Shown here: positions 11,070-23,400 of the stretch, piece by piece | Numbering within the stretch: the stretch's first letter is position 1 | Layout: every line of letters starts with the position of its first letter | Made by a program: the position numbers and the translations under genes | Assembly (NCBI RefSeq): GCF_019112545.1 | Contig: NW_025064900.1 | Location: 209,891-273,890, forward strand | Length of the DNA stretch: 64,000 nucleotides | Direction of reading: 5' to 3' | Source of the DNA: Guyanagaster necrorhizus | Lineage: Eukaryota > Basidiomycota > Agaricomycetes > Agaricales > Physalacriaceae | The notes under the pieces: generated by a model | Database searches by the model: none | What the model saw: the letters and a program-made list of their open reading frames with translations, nothing else | Told to the model about the DNA's origin: nothing

Positions 11070-12270
11070 GCACCTTTAGTGAGTCAGATGGAATGACTGG
11101 TTGGACACAGGAAAGCAGAACATAGCCATTGTGGCTGGCTCTTGGCATGAGAAATAACTCCAGGGGTCCGGGACAGTTTACCACTGTCAGAAATGTCACC
11201 AGAGAGATAAGAAAGCGAGTAGACCTGGCGAGGCCAGCTAGCTGATGTCAGCTAGTAAAGGAACAGTGGGCACAGTCATTGCCTGAAAGAGAATAAGTGC
11301 AGCAACTGCGACATGCACATGAGTAATACCAGCAGGATCTGGCATAGAGTCCTGCACTTTGAGGATACCATAGTAGGATTGTATTAGTAAGTACCATAGT
11401 AGAGTACTTAAATATGGCCTTGTATGGCTGGAGGAAAAAGTTTTCCGACTCCCACAGTTGCAGTGTATTGGGCACAGAAAGCCTGGCACTCTAGCTCTGG
11501 GTTTGTGTTTGTAACTTCAGGCAAGAGAATAAATCTATTATTGAATACTCTTGAGAGAGCTGTGAGAACTAAGTGAGGCATCAAAGCTTGTGAGAGACTT
11601 AAGCCCAGTTTGATAAGAAGTTTTTGGATTGTGCTCTAACTTGAGAATAAGAGAGCAGTGTCTGAAGGGCATCATCTTGAGTTTTTGAGGTATTTGTGAT
11701 GTGCAGTGCTATAGGTGGCAGAGGTTCAAACCCTTTGGTCTGTCGAATGGGGTTTTATTGTGTTTGTGTCTCTGGATTGCATAGGTTTGAATCCTGTGGG
11801 TCTATGATGGGTTTGGAAACTTGTGAACAGGGATCTGTGTGTTTGGTCACTTGTGGATGTGTTTGTGGTTGGTTTTTAGCTTAGAGCACAAAGCTTTGAG
11901 TTGTGTATTGTGTGTGTTAGGGAATTGAGTTGATCTGAGCTGTGCTTGGAACCATTTGAGAGTTTTGAAGGAGTGTTTCGACGTATTGTATCGAGTTGCA
12001 GTACCCTTTGCCTTGAGGCTCAGCAACACCCATTGCCACCTCTTGTTTTAATAAAATGAAAAGCTTTGAGACTTAGAAAGACCTTGGACTGTCATAAGCA
12101 TGCTATTGCCATTCACGTACTGTGATCTCATTAAAGAAGATGATTATATTTGTTGATTGCTACTTTTATCACATTATAATCCCCCCACGAACTAAGAGTT
12201 TTGTGTGTGTGTTGGTGTGAGTGTGATCAGTGGAAAACACTCTGCTGTTCCTGCAATCACATTGCATGCA
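11070..12270 (+). repeat. left copy of unidentified module (inverted partner at about 18.55-19.84 kb)
   Basis: The reverse complement of this segment aligns along its whole length with about 18550-19840. For example, the block with GATTATAATGTGATAAAAGTAG and the block with AGCCACAATGG are shared, and differences are mainly transitions. It sits between the Copia 5' LTR and gag and continues into the N run. It carries AATAAA-like sequence near 12049 and two tRNA T-arm-like motifs, GGTTCAAACCC (11723-11733) and GGTTTGAATCC (11784-11794). No coding capacity is evident. It could be a non-autonomous element, a solo LTR of another family, or a native Copia leader. Confidence 0.7.
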
Positions 12271-12329
12271 TTTAGAACCTCTTTACCACCACTACTACCA
12301 CAGCCACAGCTACTACCACACCCCTCTCA

Positions 12330-15300
12330 CCAGACTCTACTCCTATATACTCATCCTCTCTCTCATATGATGAGTGGGTCTTTCATAATCAGCTCACCCA
12401 CTTGAACATCATTCTCAACATTCTTAACCCTATTGGTCTAGGGGTTAAGACTGATGGAATGGCAAAGGAATGCTGGGACTCCATTGCTGCAGAACATATA
12501 AAGAAAATGGATATGACCCTTTCCAAGGCTGAGGCATTGCTAAATGCAATGAAGTTTGATGGGAACAGTGATATCAATATTCATGTTACTGATCTGCGCA
12601 TAAAATGACAAGCTGTGAATGACCTCTGAATCACAGCATTGAGTGATCAGGAGTTCAAGAGAATAATTATTCGCTTGATAATCCCAACTGATCACTGGAT
12701 GCCTATCCTTCCAAGTTTATATGACATGCCAATGTTCTCTGATGTGTTTTCCCATCTCCAAACCTATGCTGCTATGCTTTGTGCAGCAGGTAAAGGTCCT
12801 GCCAACTTCCAAGCACTTGCAGCTGAAGTTGGAACCTCTGTTATAGTATGTGGATGTTGCAATCCAGATTGCAAGGCCTATAATAAGATTAGGCACACCA
12901 CCAAGAATTGTTATTGGCCAGGAGGGGGAAAGAAGGGACAATTCTCTGCTAACTTCGGCCAATCTTGCTATGCAAATCAGGCAATCTCAAACACCATGGC
13001 CAATACTATGAGGCATTTTGTACTTGCTATATGTGCTACTACAGTGGAAGTCGATCATGATGATGATGGCATTGTAATTGAGGATGGCAGCACTGGAAAG
13101 AGGATATACAAGTGGAATGGTACCCATTCCTTCTGGTGCTGAGATGAAACAGAGAGCAGCACTATATTGATATTGAAGATTAAAGAAGAGACAGACCTCA
13201 AAATGCCTCCTCTCACTGATGTTGATGACTCTGATGATGAAGACATTGCTGGAGATGATGAGATACCTTCTGTCAAGAGTATAGACACTAGCAAGACCAA
13301 CATTGAGAATGTAGGACACTTTACATGCAAGGCTGACCCTGCTACAACAGCCTTTGTCATGACTATGTTTGAAGGCCATACCTCAGCCATCACTCTAACC
13401 TTCATGGATTCTGGCATGAGTGACTACTTCTTTAGGAATCGTGACAACTTCACAGAGTACACACCAGTAGCTTTCCATACTGGCTCATCTGCAGTTGAGA
13501 GAAAGAGAACATTCAAGATCCTGGGCCAGGGTACAGCAACAAAGGTCTTTAGACTAAATGAAAGAGATGTTAAGCTTACCTTCAAAAATGCCTTGCATTC
13601 ACCTTCACTTGCAGCACATCTCATCTCTGTAAGCACCTTAGACAAGGCTGGGTTGTCAACTGTGTTCTCTGATGGCCATGCAGTTGTCCAGGATAAGTCT
13701 GATAAAGAGATCTTTGCTAGGTGAGGCTCAGATGGCATATATGTGCTGGATGCTGCATCCAGCCCCTAAGCTATAGCATTCTGCTCATCTCCCACTTTGC
13801 TGAGTACTTAGCACCATCATTTTGTCCACATGAGCCCTGCAAAAATTGAGGAGATGACATCAAAAAGGCTGGTGGATGGCTTAGAAATTACCTCAGAGCC
13901 TATCCAGAGATGCTGTGAGGACTGTATTCTAATGAGATATGCTCGCTGTCCCTTTGATGAGCCTACCAATTCCAATGTTGACCCACTGGAGCTTGTTGCA
14001 ACAGATTTGTGGAGACTATCTTGAATGGCATCACTGAGTGGAAAGACTTATATGATGATATTCATTGATAGTGATATATCATTCAAGGCAGAGGAATTTC
14101 TAGCAGACAAAGCAGATGACACTATCATGGCTGCTTTTGACAGATACAGGCATATGGCTGAGACTCAGACTGGCCAAAAGCTTAAGCGTATATGTGCTGA
14201 TCATGCTTTTGCAGGAGTAAAGTGGAAACAATATTGCAAGGAGCATGAGATCATCCTGGAATTAACTGCACCCCACTCATCAGCTCAGAATGAATTAGCT
14301 GAATATGCTCTATGCACCATCATAGAGGATACAAGAGCTCTACTAAGTGACTCTGGCCTTGCCGACCACTACTGAGCTGAGGCTGCCTCTATGTCAATCT
14401 TCATGTGAAACCTTGTTCCTTCGAGTTGCCATCTTGGAGTGATACCAGCAGAGGGTTTCTCAAAGTGACAACAGAACATGGGATTTTTATGAGTGTGCAG
14501 ATCCACTTGCTAGACAAAGAAACCTATAGCTGGTGGGGTTTTGGTAGATAGCAGAAGCAAACTCAATGATTGATCAAAGAAATGCACCTTTCTGGGATAC
14601 TCAGGGTCCAATTACCATGTACTTAATCAATCAGGATGTGTATTCATGTCTCATGATGTCATCTTTGATGAAGGACCAGTGCACCAAAATATGAGTGTGG
14701 GAGAGACAGAGGATGAACTTGCACTCACCACTTCTACTCATACCGAGATGCCTATGCCAACTGAGCAAATGCCAGATGCTCTCACAGAATCAACTCTTCA
14801 CCAATCAATGCACTTAATGTGTTCCAGTGCTGATGCTGCCAAATCTCTGATGTCAAAGCAATGAGAGGCTGAGGCCCATGTGAGCAGAAATGACTGGGCA
14901 ACTAACAGCAAACAGCCATATGCTTCAATGGCTTCTGGTAATCCACCTGACCTATATATCCCATGAAATCATCAAGATGCACTACATGTTGATGAAGAGC
15001 AATGGAAGGCAGCCATAGATGTGGAATACCAAATGCATATGATGAAGCATATATGAGACCTAGTTGACAGACCAGTAGGTGTGAATGTGATGGATTGTAA
15101 ATGAGTCTATAGTATGAAATGGGATGGTGATAGTAACTGGATCAGAGACAAGGTGAAGCTTGTTGGGAAGGGTTATACTCAACAGTATGGACTCGACTAT
15201 AATGACACTTAAGCTGCGGTGACCTATCTCAAATCTGTACAGATGTCGGCTGCTATTGCAGCAAAGCTCGATCTTGTCCTATGGCAAGTGGACTTCATTT

Positions 15301-16520
15301 TAGCATACTTGAATAGTGTGACAAAAGAAGACATCTATATGCATCAGCTCTCAGGGTACATAGTCGAAGGACAAGAGGATAAGGTGTGCAAACTTGTCCA
15401 TACTATTTATAGAACTATGCAGGATACCCATGATTGGTTCGAGACACTTGGAAAAACCTATGAAGATCTTGGATACTATGCATTGAAGGCAGACCCATGT
15501 GTATGCACTATTAGCAAGCCTGGAGATGAGTATACCATCACAGATACTTACACTGATGATGTGTGGGGAGCATCATTGACTACAGAGGAGGTGAGCTGAC
15601 AGAAGAAGAAATTAGAGGAGAAATGAGAGCTCACCGATATAGGGGAGAACTGTTACTTTCTGGAGATGAAGATTGAACAAGATCTTGAGGCTGACACTAT
15701 CACCTTCTCATAGCATCCATATTGGGAGAATATATTTTTGGACTTCAACCTTGGATACATACAATCACAGACCACCCCTCTACCTATTAGAATTGTACTC
15801 AATATGTCACAGTCTCTGAATACCCAAGCAGAAAAGGACACTATAGAAAGATTCCCATACCAATGACTGCTAGACCATGTTATATAGGGACAGCTTGCAA
15901 CTCATCCTGACTTGTGCTTTCCTGTGAGCCTGCTCACTCACTTCCAGTCTAATCCAGAGATAGAGCACTAGAAAGCATTAATACATGTCCTTGGATATAT
16001 AAAGGAGACAATGGACCTTGGTATCTCCTTCTCACATGAGCAGCCATTAACACCTGTTGGATTTGTAGATGTGGACTATAAGAGTTATAGAGACACAACT
16101 CATTCGATGTCCAGCTATGTTTTCACTATGGCAGGTGGTCTGATTTGCTGGAGCTGAAAGCATCAGGCTACTATTGCCCTGTCCACTGTTGAGGCTGAAT
16201 ACATTTCTCTTACTCGTGCGGTGCAACAGATGATGTGGATATTGTCTTGGATGGATGAGGTCCAACTACCTCAGCCTCACTCTGATATATTATACAGTGA
16301 CAACCAGGGTGCTGTAGCATTAACAACAAACACATGGTTTCATCAGAAAGTCAAGCATATCTGCATTTGAGAGCATTTCATTAGGAAGCTCATGAAGGAT
16401 GGTGAATTATGTGTCGAGTTTGTTCGAGGGAATGCAAACCCTGCAGATATGTTCACTAAGCCCTTGCCTTATGATATGCACAATGGTTACCTTGAGATGC
16501 TCAATGTTATCCCAGTAGAT
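12330..16520 (+). pseudogene. Copia gag-pol remnant
   Basis: The polyprotein frame is recoverable only in pieces. The gag piece has LNPIGLGVKTDGMAKECWD; the zinc-knuckle piece reads CNPDCKAYNKIRHTTKNC with spacing altered. The protease piece has MDSGMSDYFFRNRDNFTEY. The integrase and reverse transcriptase pieces are broken by TGA codons, while RNase H retains ALSTVEAEYISL. In an active element these proteins package, copy and integrate the RNA. Here at least a dozen stops and several shifts make translation impossible. Confidence 0.85.
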
Positions 16521-16538
16521 TGAATGGATATGGGGAAG

Positions 16539-16780
16539 TGTTGGAGAATATCCATATGTTTCATTTTATCTTACTTTTTGATCACTCACTCTATTTGCCT
16601 TATATATACTTACATCTCCTGTCATTTCCTGATCACCTATATAGTTCAGCCATTCCTATCTGTATGCCTCAGTCACTTCACCCATATTGTGTCCGACTGA
16701 GGTATGTATATCCCTACTGTGCTTATGACTATGATATTTACACTTGTTTATAGATACTCACATATATTCTTCTGTCAATA
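16539..16780 (+). repeat. Copia 3' LTR
   Basis: It is 242 bases, starting TGTTGGAGAATATCC after a short purine tract (ATGGGGAAG), the expected polypurine primer. It ends CAATA directly before the duplicated ACTTA. Confidence 0.88.
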
Positions 16781-16785
16781 ACTTA

Positions 16786-16794
16786 GGCTCAACA
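16786..16794 (+). repeat. last nine bases of the Gypsy-1 5' LTR
   Basis: GGCTCAACA here corresponds to GGCTTAACA at the end of the Gypsy-1 3' LTR. With 9580-10032 it restores a length of 462 bases, equal to the 3' LTR, which fixes the Copia insertion point. Confidence 0.85.
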
Positions 16795-18540
16795 ATTAGC
16801 TCAAAGCTCTCAGCTTCCCTTTCCTTATGTATAATAAGCACAAAGAAAACTAAATGCCACCTGCTCAGACAACAATCTCTGATCTAACAGATGACTTCTT
16901 TAAACTCTTAGCAGCCATTATTGATACACTTCTAGGGCTTCTAGTGATCATCCAGCTTTGTTGCAGATGCCAATCAGTTATAGCTCAGATAGTCAGACAC
17001 TATCAGGTATTCCAACAAATTCAACAGATTTTACAAAATGTCATCCTAGACCTCCCCTTCCATAACACTCCAGCCTCTGCCTGAGTCTTCTTCCAGTCTC
17101 TGAATGGACCTCTACCTGAAGCTGAGCCTAGCAGCTCACATTCAGCTCACATTCAGAAAGAGGAGAAACACTGATACCCTCCTCAATCCTGTCAATCTGA
17201 CAGCAGAAACAGAAACCATCACCTCACTGGCTTTAGAAACCCATAGATCCTGCCTCCCATCTCTAATCATAAGGACAAGGATCTCTCTAAGGACTTCTTT
17301 GATGACTTGCCATCCTCTAACCCTTTTACCACTCTAAGAGAGTCTGATATTGGAGACCACACTTGGGACTCCCTTGATGCCTCTAGGGTTCAGAATATGA
17401 CTCTCTCTATACTATGCCAGCCAGAAGTCTCACTTTGTCAGTTCACATCAACTATAGTAGTCATGGGGCCATCAGTCTCTGAAGCAATGATGAAGAGCCA
17501 CATGAGCCATGCAGTGAAAGGATCATGGCCAGACTTGATGAGAGTGGAAGGCTTTATGCCCAGCCTGCTCTGAGTGGAAGCCCTGAAAGTATTAACATTG
17601 ACATACCAGAAAGCTATGTATCCCCTGCCACTCAAGCAGAGTGGGTCAGAGCAGAAGAAGAAGAATGAGAGCAGGCTTGAGAGGCCACCAAGAAAGTAGC
17701 TGATCAAGCTTTTACTCAGCATGAAGAAGAGCAGCATCTCTGTGAAGCTGCCATCTGGGGATCTGCCTCTCTGACTTGGTACAGTCTTGGAACCCCAGAC
17801 TCTTCATTCCAGGAGCCCAGCACTCCCACTCAGAGTGAAACTGATCCCTAAGCAGGATCAGCCAAAGCAGTCACCACCAGTGAAGCCACCAGATGCACCC
17901 ATTATTCCTCTCATCCCTGAACTGACAGTATTGCTAATACTGATACCATCCTCTCCCACACTGAATATGTGCTCAATGCCTATAGACTATGAGTCTCCAG
18001 TAATGCTTATATCTCTGACTACATCCTCTGGTAGTTCTTGGGAGAAAGAGTTGCAGCACTCTTTTTCAATCTCTGCTACTATCAAAACTTCTGTATCTAT
18101 TGCTGAGAACTAGAGGAACACAGAGTGCATGGCAGCCACCATAGAAATATTGAAGTTGATGCTGACTGATCTATTGACCATTCTTCTTCTCACTCTATCA
18201 GCAATGAGGCTGGATCTAGTACTCAAGTCAATAACCAGTTCACTGGCCACCATCAAAGCCTCTGCCCAGTCAATCTATGACCAGCCAGAGAGCTTCCTCA
18301 TCAAAAACAGTAAAGTTGAGAAGAGTGATAGGGATAAGAATGAGACAGACAATGAGAAAGGCCCCTATAGGCTGGAGGATTTCATGAAGTATGCAAATGA
18401 CAAAACAGATGAAGAAGCACTGGAGGAGAAAATGCAAAGGGCCAGAGAGGGAGAGTATCAGGACTTATACAAAGAAGGAGTAATATTTTTATGTCAAGAT
18501 GCTAAGTGGCTAGCATTGAGCATGAGATAAAGATATATTA
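16795..18540 (+). pseudogene. Gypsy-1 leader and N-terminal gag region
   Basis: Broken frames include a start at 16854 (MPPAQTTISDLTDDFF), a stretch with DDLPSSNPF near 17300, and a piece ending EGEYQDLYKEGVIFLCQDAKWL near 18510. This last piece matches the corresponding reversed Gypsy-2 region (QLYQEQ and KDDLWL near 31.8 kb). The similarity shows that both Gypsy elements have a long coding region upstream of the capsid domain. No CpG is seen in long stretches. Confidence 0.6.
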
Positions 18541-18544
18541 ATGC

Positions 18545-20400
18545 AGAACCATTGGAACAGTGAAGAGAATCTGAGTGCATGCAAGATGAAAATGGATACA
18601 GCAGAGTGCTATCCACTGACCACACTCACACCAACACACACATAAAACTCTTAGTTCATGGGAAGATTATAATGTGATAAAAGTAGTAATCAACAAATAT
18701 AATTGTCTTTTTCAATGAATCCACAGTGCATGAACAGCAATAGTGCATGTACAACAGTCCTAGATCTCTCTAAGTCTCAAAGCTTTTATTTTATCAAAAC
18801 AAGAGATGGCAACAGGTGTTGCTGGACCTCAAGGCAAAGAGTACTGCAGCTCAATACAATATATCAAAACACTCCCACAAAACTCTCAAAAGATCCTAAG
18901 CACAGCTCAGATCAACTCAAAATCCCTAACACACATAATACATGACTCAAAGCTTTACACTCTAAGCAAAAACCAATCACAAACATGTCCACAAGTGCCA
19001 AAGAGCACAGATTTCTGTTCACAAGTTTCCAAACTGATCATAGACCCACAGGATTCAAACCTATATGATCCAGAGACATAAAACAGAATAAAATGCTGTC
19101 TGACAGACCAAAGAGTTTGAATCTCTGCCAATCTGCAGAAATAACACAAAAAGCGCACACTAATCAAGCCAAAGGATTTGAATCTCTGCTACCTGTAGTG
19201 TCACATATCACAAATACCTCAAAAACTCAAGATAATGCCCTTCAGATACTGCTCTCTTATTCTCAGGTTAGAATGCAATTCAAAACCTCTTATCAAATCA
19301 GGATCAAGTCTTTTGCAAGTTTTGATGTCTTGCTCAGTTCTCAAAGCTCTCTCAATGATATTCAATAATGAGTTTATTCTCTTGCCCAAAGTTACAAACA
19401 CAAACCCAGAGCTAGAGTGCAAGGCTTTCTGTGCCTAATACACTGCAACTGTGAGGGTTGGAAAACTTGCTTTTCTACTCATATAATGTGGTATTTGAAT
19501 GCTCTATTGTGGTACTTACTAATACAATCTTACTATAGTATCTTCAAAGCATGAGACTTCATGTCAGATCCTGCAGGTATTATTTGCATGCATATCACAG
19601 TTGCCATGCTTATTCTCTTCTGGACCAGGACTGCCCACTGTTTTCTCACTAACTGATATTGGCTAGCTGGTCTAGCCAGGTCTGCTCACTTTCTTATTTC
19701 TCCAGTGACATATCCCTGACAGCAGTAAACTGTTCCAGACCTCTGAGGTTATCTCTCATGTCTGGAGTCAGCCACAATGGTTATGTTCTCTTTTCCAGTG
19801 TCTCAACATTTCATCCAGCTCACAATATGCACTGCTTCTGGCCTGACATGCATCAATTAACCCACCCAATAGGTATGTGTCATACTTTGGTATGATGTAG
19901 AGTCTCTTACTGTGTTATATGCACTAAGGTACTATAGGTATGCATGCAAGTCTCTGAGCAGTACATATGCTATTCATCCCTGAGGGTAGTATTTCTCTAT
20001 CTATTCCTTTGTTGCTATCATTTCATTTCTCTGTTCAACACTCAATTATTCAGATACCTTTCTTTGGGTCTCAGTTCTCTGTTCTAAAGCATGTTCCATC
20101 AGTGCATCAATGGCTGTGCATTCTTGATCAATGTGATCAGAATTGCCAATCATATTTTGATCATATTCTTTTTATTTTTAGCATGTCTCCTTGTAATGGT
20201 ATTGGTGCATTTAGGGCCAAGTGCTGGAATCTCATATGCAGTCTAACCCCTCTGGTATTAGTCTGCTACTAGGCCATGCACTCTGCTCATTGTTACTTCA
20301 GTTTAGCCTTATGATGGCTAGGTTTCTGTGTGCTCTTATCCTATTCTCAGTTACATGCTTACTGGACTGAGATGCAGTCCATGTATTTACAATTTTTGCA
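18545..20400. repeat. right copy of unidentified module, inserted in Gypsy-1 gag
   Basis: About 1.86 kb interrupts Gypsy-1. Upstream is the QDLYKE...KWL piece; downstream the capsid region resumes with WQDILQYPATK, homologous to EILQYAATE in Gypsy-2. The first 1.3 kb (about 18550-19840) is the inverted match of 11070-12270. It holds three T-arm-like motifs in reverse orientation near 19045, 19115 and 19177. The remainder (about 19840-20400) has no partner in the window because the other copy disappears into the N run. No target duplication or terminal repeat could be identified. Confidence 0.65.
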
Positions 20401-23400
20401 AATTTACACACTTGAACATGGAGAAGATGTGTCAATGGCAGGATATTTTACAATATCCTGCCACTAAACATGTTATTACTGTTTATAATGGAAGACACTC
20501 TGAGGATCAACTTAATGACTTGCCAAAATACCAATCAAAGTTCAATATACAGCTGATGCCATGGACTCCATCCACTGCTCTGAAGCAAGCTGTCTATACA
20601 GCTCCATCAATCTGAACCATCAGGAGCTGATACTCCTACTCAATGCCATTAATTCAATCCTCAGCAACTCAGTTCTCCTGCTCCTGATCTCAGCTGACCA
20701 CTCAGCCCACTGGATTCTGCAATCCTTGGACTGGTAAAGAAAGTCAGCTTCTTGGTGAGCAACCACCACCAGATGAGGCTGAAGGCAGTGAAAAGGAACT
20801 GATCAAGAATGACTCAGAAGCCATCAAACTTGGCTTTACAATCTAAAATGGAGTAATCATGTCTAAGAAAGCCATGCCCATAGGAGGCCCCATCACCAAT
20901 AATGATTTCCTCCACTCATTCTCTGCTCTGCCAATTGAATGGTGGTGACTGCCCTTCAACCAGTGGCCCAATCCTATGGGCACACTACTGGAAAATGCCA
21001 CCATCCTTCAGTGCAAACCCAACCTGCTCCACAAGCCACATTCCTTTAAGAGCACATCAGATAATATCAATTGGTTCCTAATCAATTGCAAAACAGTACT
21101 TTAAAGTATATATTGCCTACCTAGGGACCAACATGAATAAGATAGTATTTGTCTCTTCCTATCTCAAGAATAAGACCAAGACTTGGTGAATACTCATTTC
21201 TCCAAACTTTTACTTGACCATCTGACAGCACCATTGACTGCTATTGTGGCCTATCTTCAAGTAGATGCTCAATGATAAATTTATTGATCTAGCTGTACAA
21301 GAAGTACATAAAGCAAAGATTAAGAAATTCAAAATGGGTGACAAGGTGGCTATAGAGTACTTCGACAAGCTAGAACAGCTCACCAAGCTTGCTGAGATAT
21401 GGGATGATACTGCCAATGATGGAAGAATGGTGGAAGCACTCAAATGAGAGACTCCACCTTCTTACATTAAGATGATCTCAGATATCAGCAAGTTCATCCT
21501 GAAGAGATATGATGAATGGAAGAAACATGTTATCAAAATATACAAGGAGAGGCAATGATGGAAGGCAGAGAAAGCCAATCTACAGGAGTACCAGAAGCTG
21601 AATCAGTCCTTGAATCAGAAGACTGGCAGTCAGATCAGTGCTTCTAAGACAGAAACTTCATCAATGACTAGCACTCCTGTGTATAGAACTCAGAAGATGG
21701 GGACAGACACAATATACACTAGGTCTGAGAAGCTCATAGACATTGATCAACTCAAGAAGGAGGAGAAATGCTTTAATTTCAGTCAGAAAGAACACATATT
21801 GCAGGATTGTCTGAAGAAGAAGTGGATCTGCAAAGATAGCTGGGCACAAATTGCTGAACTGCAGAAGAAGATTGAGAAACTTGGTGCAGAAACAAAAATT
21901 GAAGAGATAAAAGACAGAGCCAACCAGTGAGCAATTCCACTGGATCAGCCAAGAAGAACAGTATGTCATCAGTAGCCATGAGATAGACTAATAGTACTTT
22001 TGTAGGTACTCCTATATCTAAATTATATGTGCATTTGAATATACCTGACTCCACTACCACCACACACATATATGAATCACCAGAAGAAAAAGCTCAACTG
22101 CCTATAGGCCAAACAGAGAGAAAGACCCTCATCAAATGGCTCAAGCTATTCAACACCAAATGAATCTGGTGAGCCATCAAAGAAGCATCAACAGAAGAAG
22201 CAGTGAAGGCAGTACTTAAGAATTGGATACACAAGTTCTGAGCCAAGGAGGTCATCAATGACATGATTGAGAGGATGAGGAAGGCTGAATGATGTTGAGC
22301 CTTAGAATGGCCTGATGAACTACATGAGCCCCAATGATATATCTGTCAGACCAAAACCCTAAGCTAAGATCTGACAACTAAAGTCTAAATTGAAACTCTC
22401 ACAAACCACTTGATGTATGCAGTAACTGCTCTAATCAATAGTGGCTGCATTAGCAGTTTAATCAATTGTGCTTTTATTGACAAGCACCAATTACTGACTC
22501 AGGCCACAGTGGTTTCTATACTGGTATATAATGCTGATAGCACTAAAAATCAAGCTGGCTCAATCACCAAATTCATCAAGCTGCAGCTCATCATTGGAGA
22601 CCACTCTGAATGAATTGACTTAGCTGTCACTGATCTAGAAACAAAAGAAGTGTTTCTCAGCCATGACTGGCTCATACATTACAACCTACTAGTTAACTGG
22701 AAGACCAGAAAGATCACATTTGCATGATGCAAATATTGGAAGATCTCCTTTGAATTGTCTGATGAGGACTCAGAAGATCAGTGGGATGAGAAAATAGAAG
22801 ATGAGGAAATGATTCTCACTATAGACTTCCAGCAGGCCCTGCACATTCAAGCTATGCATCATGCCAGAAGAGAGGAGAAGTTGTTTGAGGAAATGATCTC
22901 TGAATGAGCACAGGACTATCATGATCTATTCAATAAGGAGAGTTTCAATGATTTGCCAGAGCCTAAGCCCTGAGACTATATAATCAAATTAATTTCCAAT
23001 GCTAATGCCAATCTCAATTGCAAAACCTATCTATTCAGCAATCACAAACAACAGAAACTCAACAAGTTTCTGAATGAGAACCTTTCCAGCAGATAAATCT
23101 GACTATTGAAGTCCTCTATGGCATCATCATTCTTCTTCATCAAAAAGAAGGATGGTAAACTCTGACTGGTCTAAGACTATCAGAAGCTAAATAAAATGAC
23201 AATCAAGAACTGCTATCCCTTTCCTTTAATCTCTGAATTGATGGATAAACTCAGAGGTGCCAGATACTACACTAAATTGGATGTCTGATGGGGATATAAT
23301 AATGTGTGCATTAAAGAAGGTGATGAGTGAAAAGCAGCCTTCCAAATTAATCAAGGGCTCTTTGAACCCATGGTGATGTTCTTTAGCCTCACAAATTCCC

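Larger units (their letters stand above)
10033..16780 (+). mobile_element. Ty1/Copia retrotransposon inserted in the Gypsy-1 5' LTR (contains assembly gap)
   Basis: A target duplication ACTTA flanks it at 10028-10032 and 16781-16785. The 5' LTR starts TGTTGGAGGATATCC at 10033 and runs into the gap. The 3' LTR is 16539-16780, ending CAATA where CAACA is expected (C to T). The coding remnant is in Copia order: UBN2-type gag (about 12330-13142) with a degenerate knuckle; protease with DSG near 13408; integrase with HAFAG and ELAEYA regions (13830-14375); reverse transcriptase with TYTDD (15219-15599); and RNase H ending ADMFTKPLPY (about 16040-16520). Numerous TGA/TAG codons and the absence of CpG show it is dead. 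The leader of about 2 kb between LTR and gag is unusually long because it contains the unidentified module described separately. Confidence 0.9.

Noticed and set aside
10150..11199. Long open frames across the N run
   Set aside because: They consist almost entirely of unknown bases and have no biological meaning.
16541..16794. Copia 3' LTR ending at CAACA (16794)
   Set aside because: ACTTA at 16781 repeats the five bases before the 5' LTR, and GGCTCAACA equals the missing end of the Gypsy-1 LTR, so the Copia LTR must end at 16780.
20434..20463. Perfect 11-base palindrome TGGCAGGATAT with 6-base loop, as a terminator or element end
   Set aside because: It lies inside the recovered Gypsy-1 gag frame (WQDILQYPA), homologous to Gypsy-2, and is best explained as coding coincidence.
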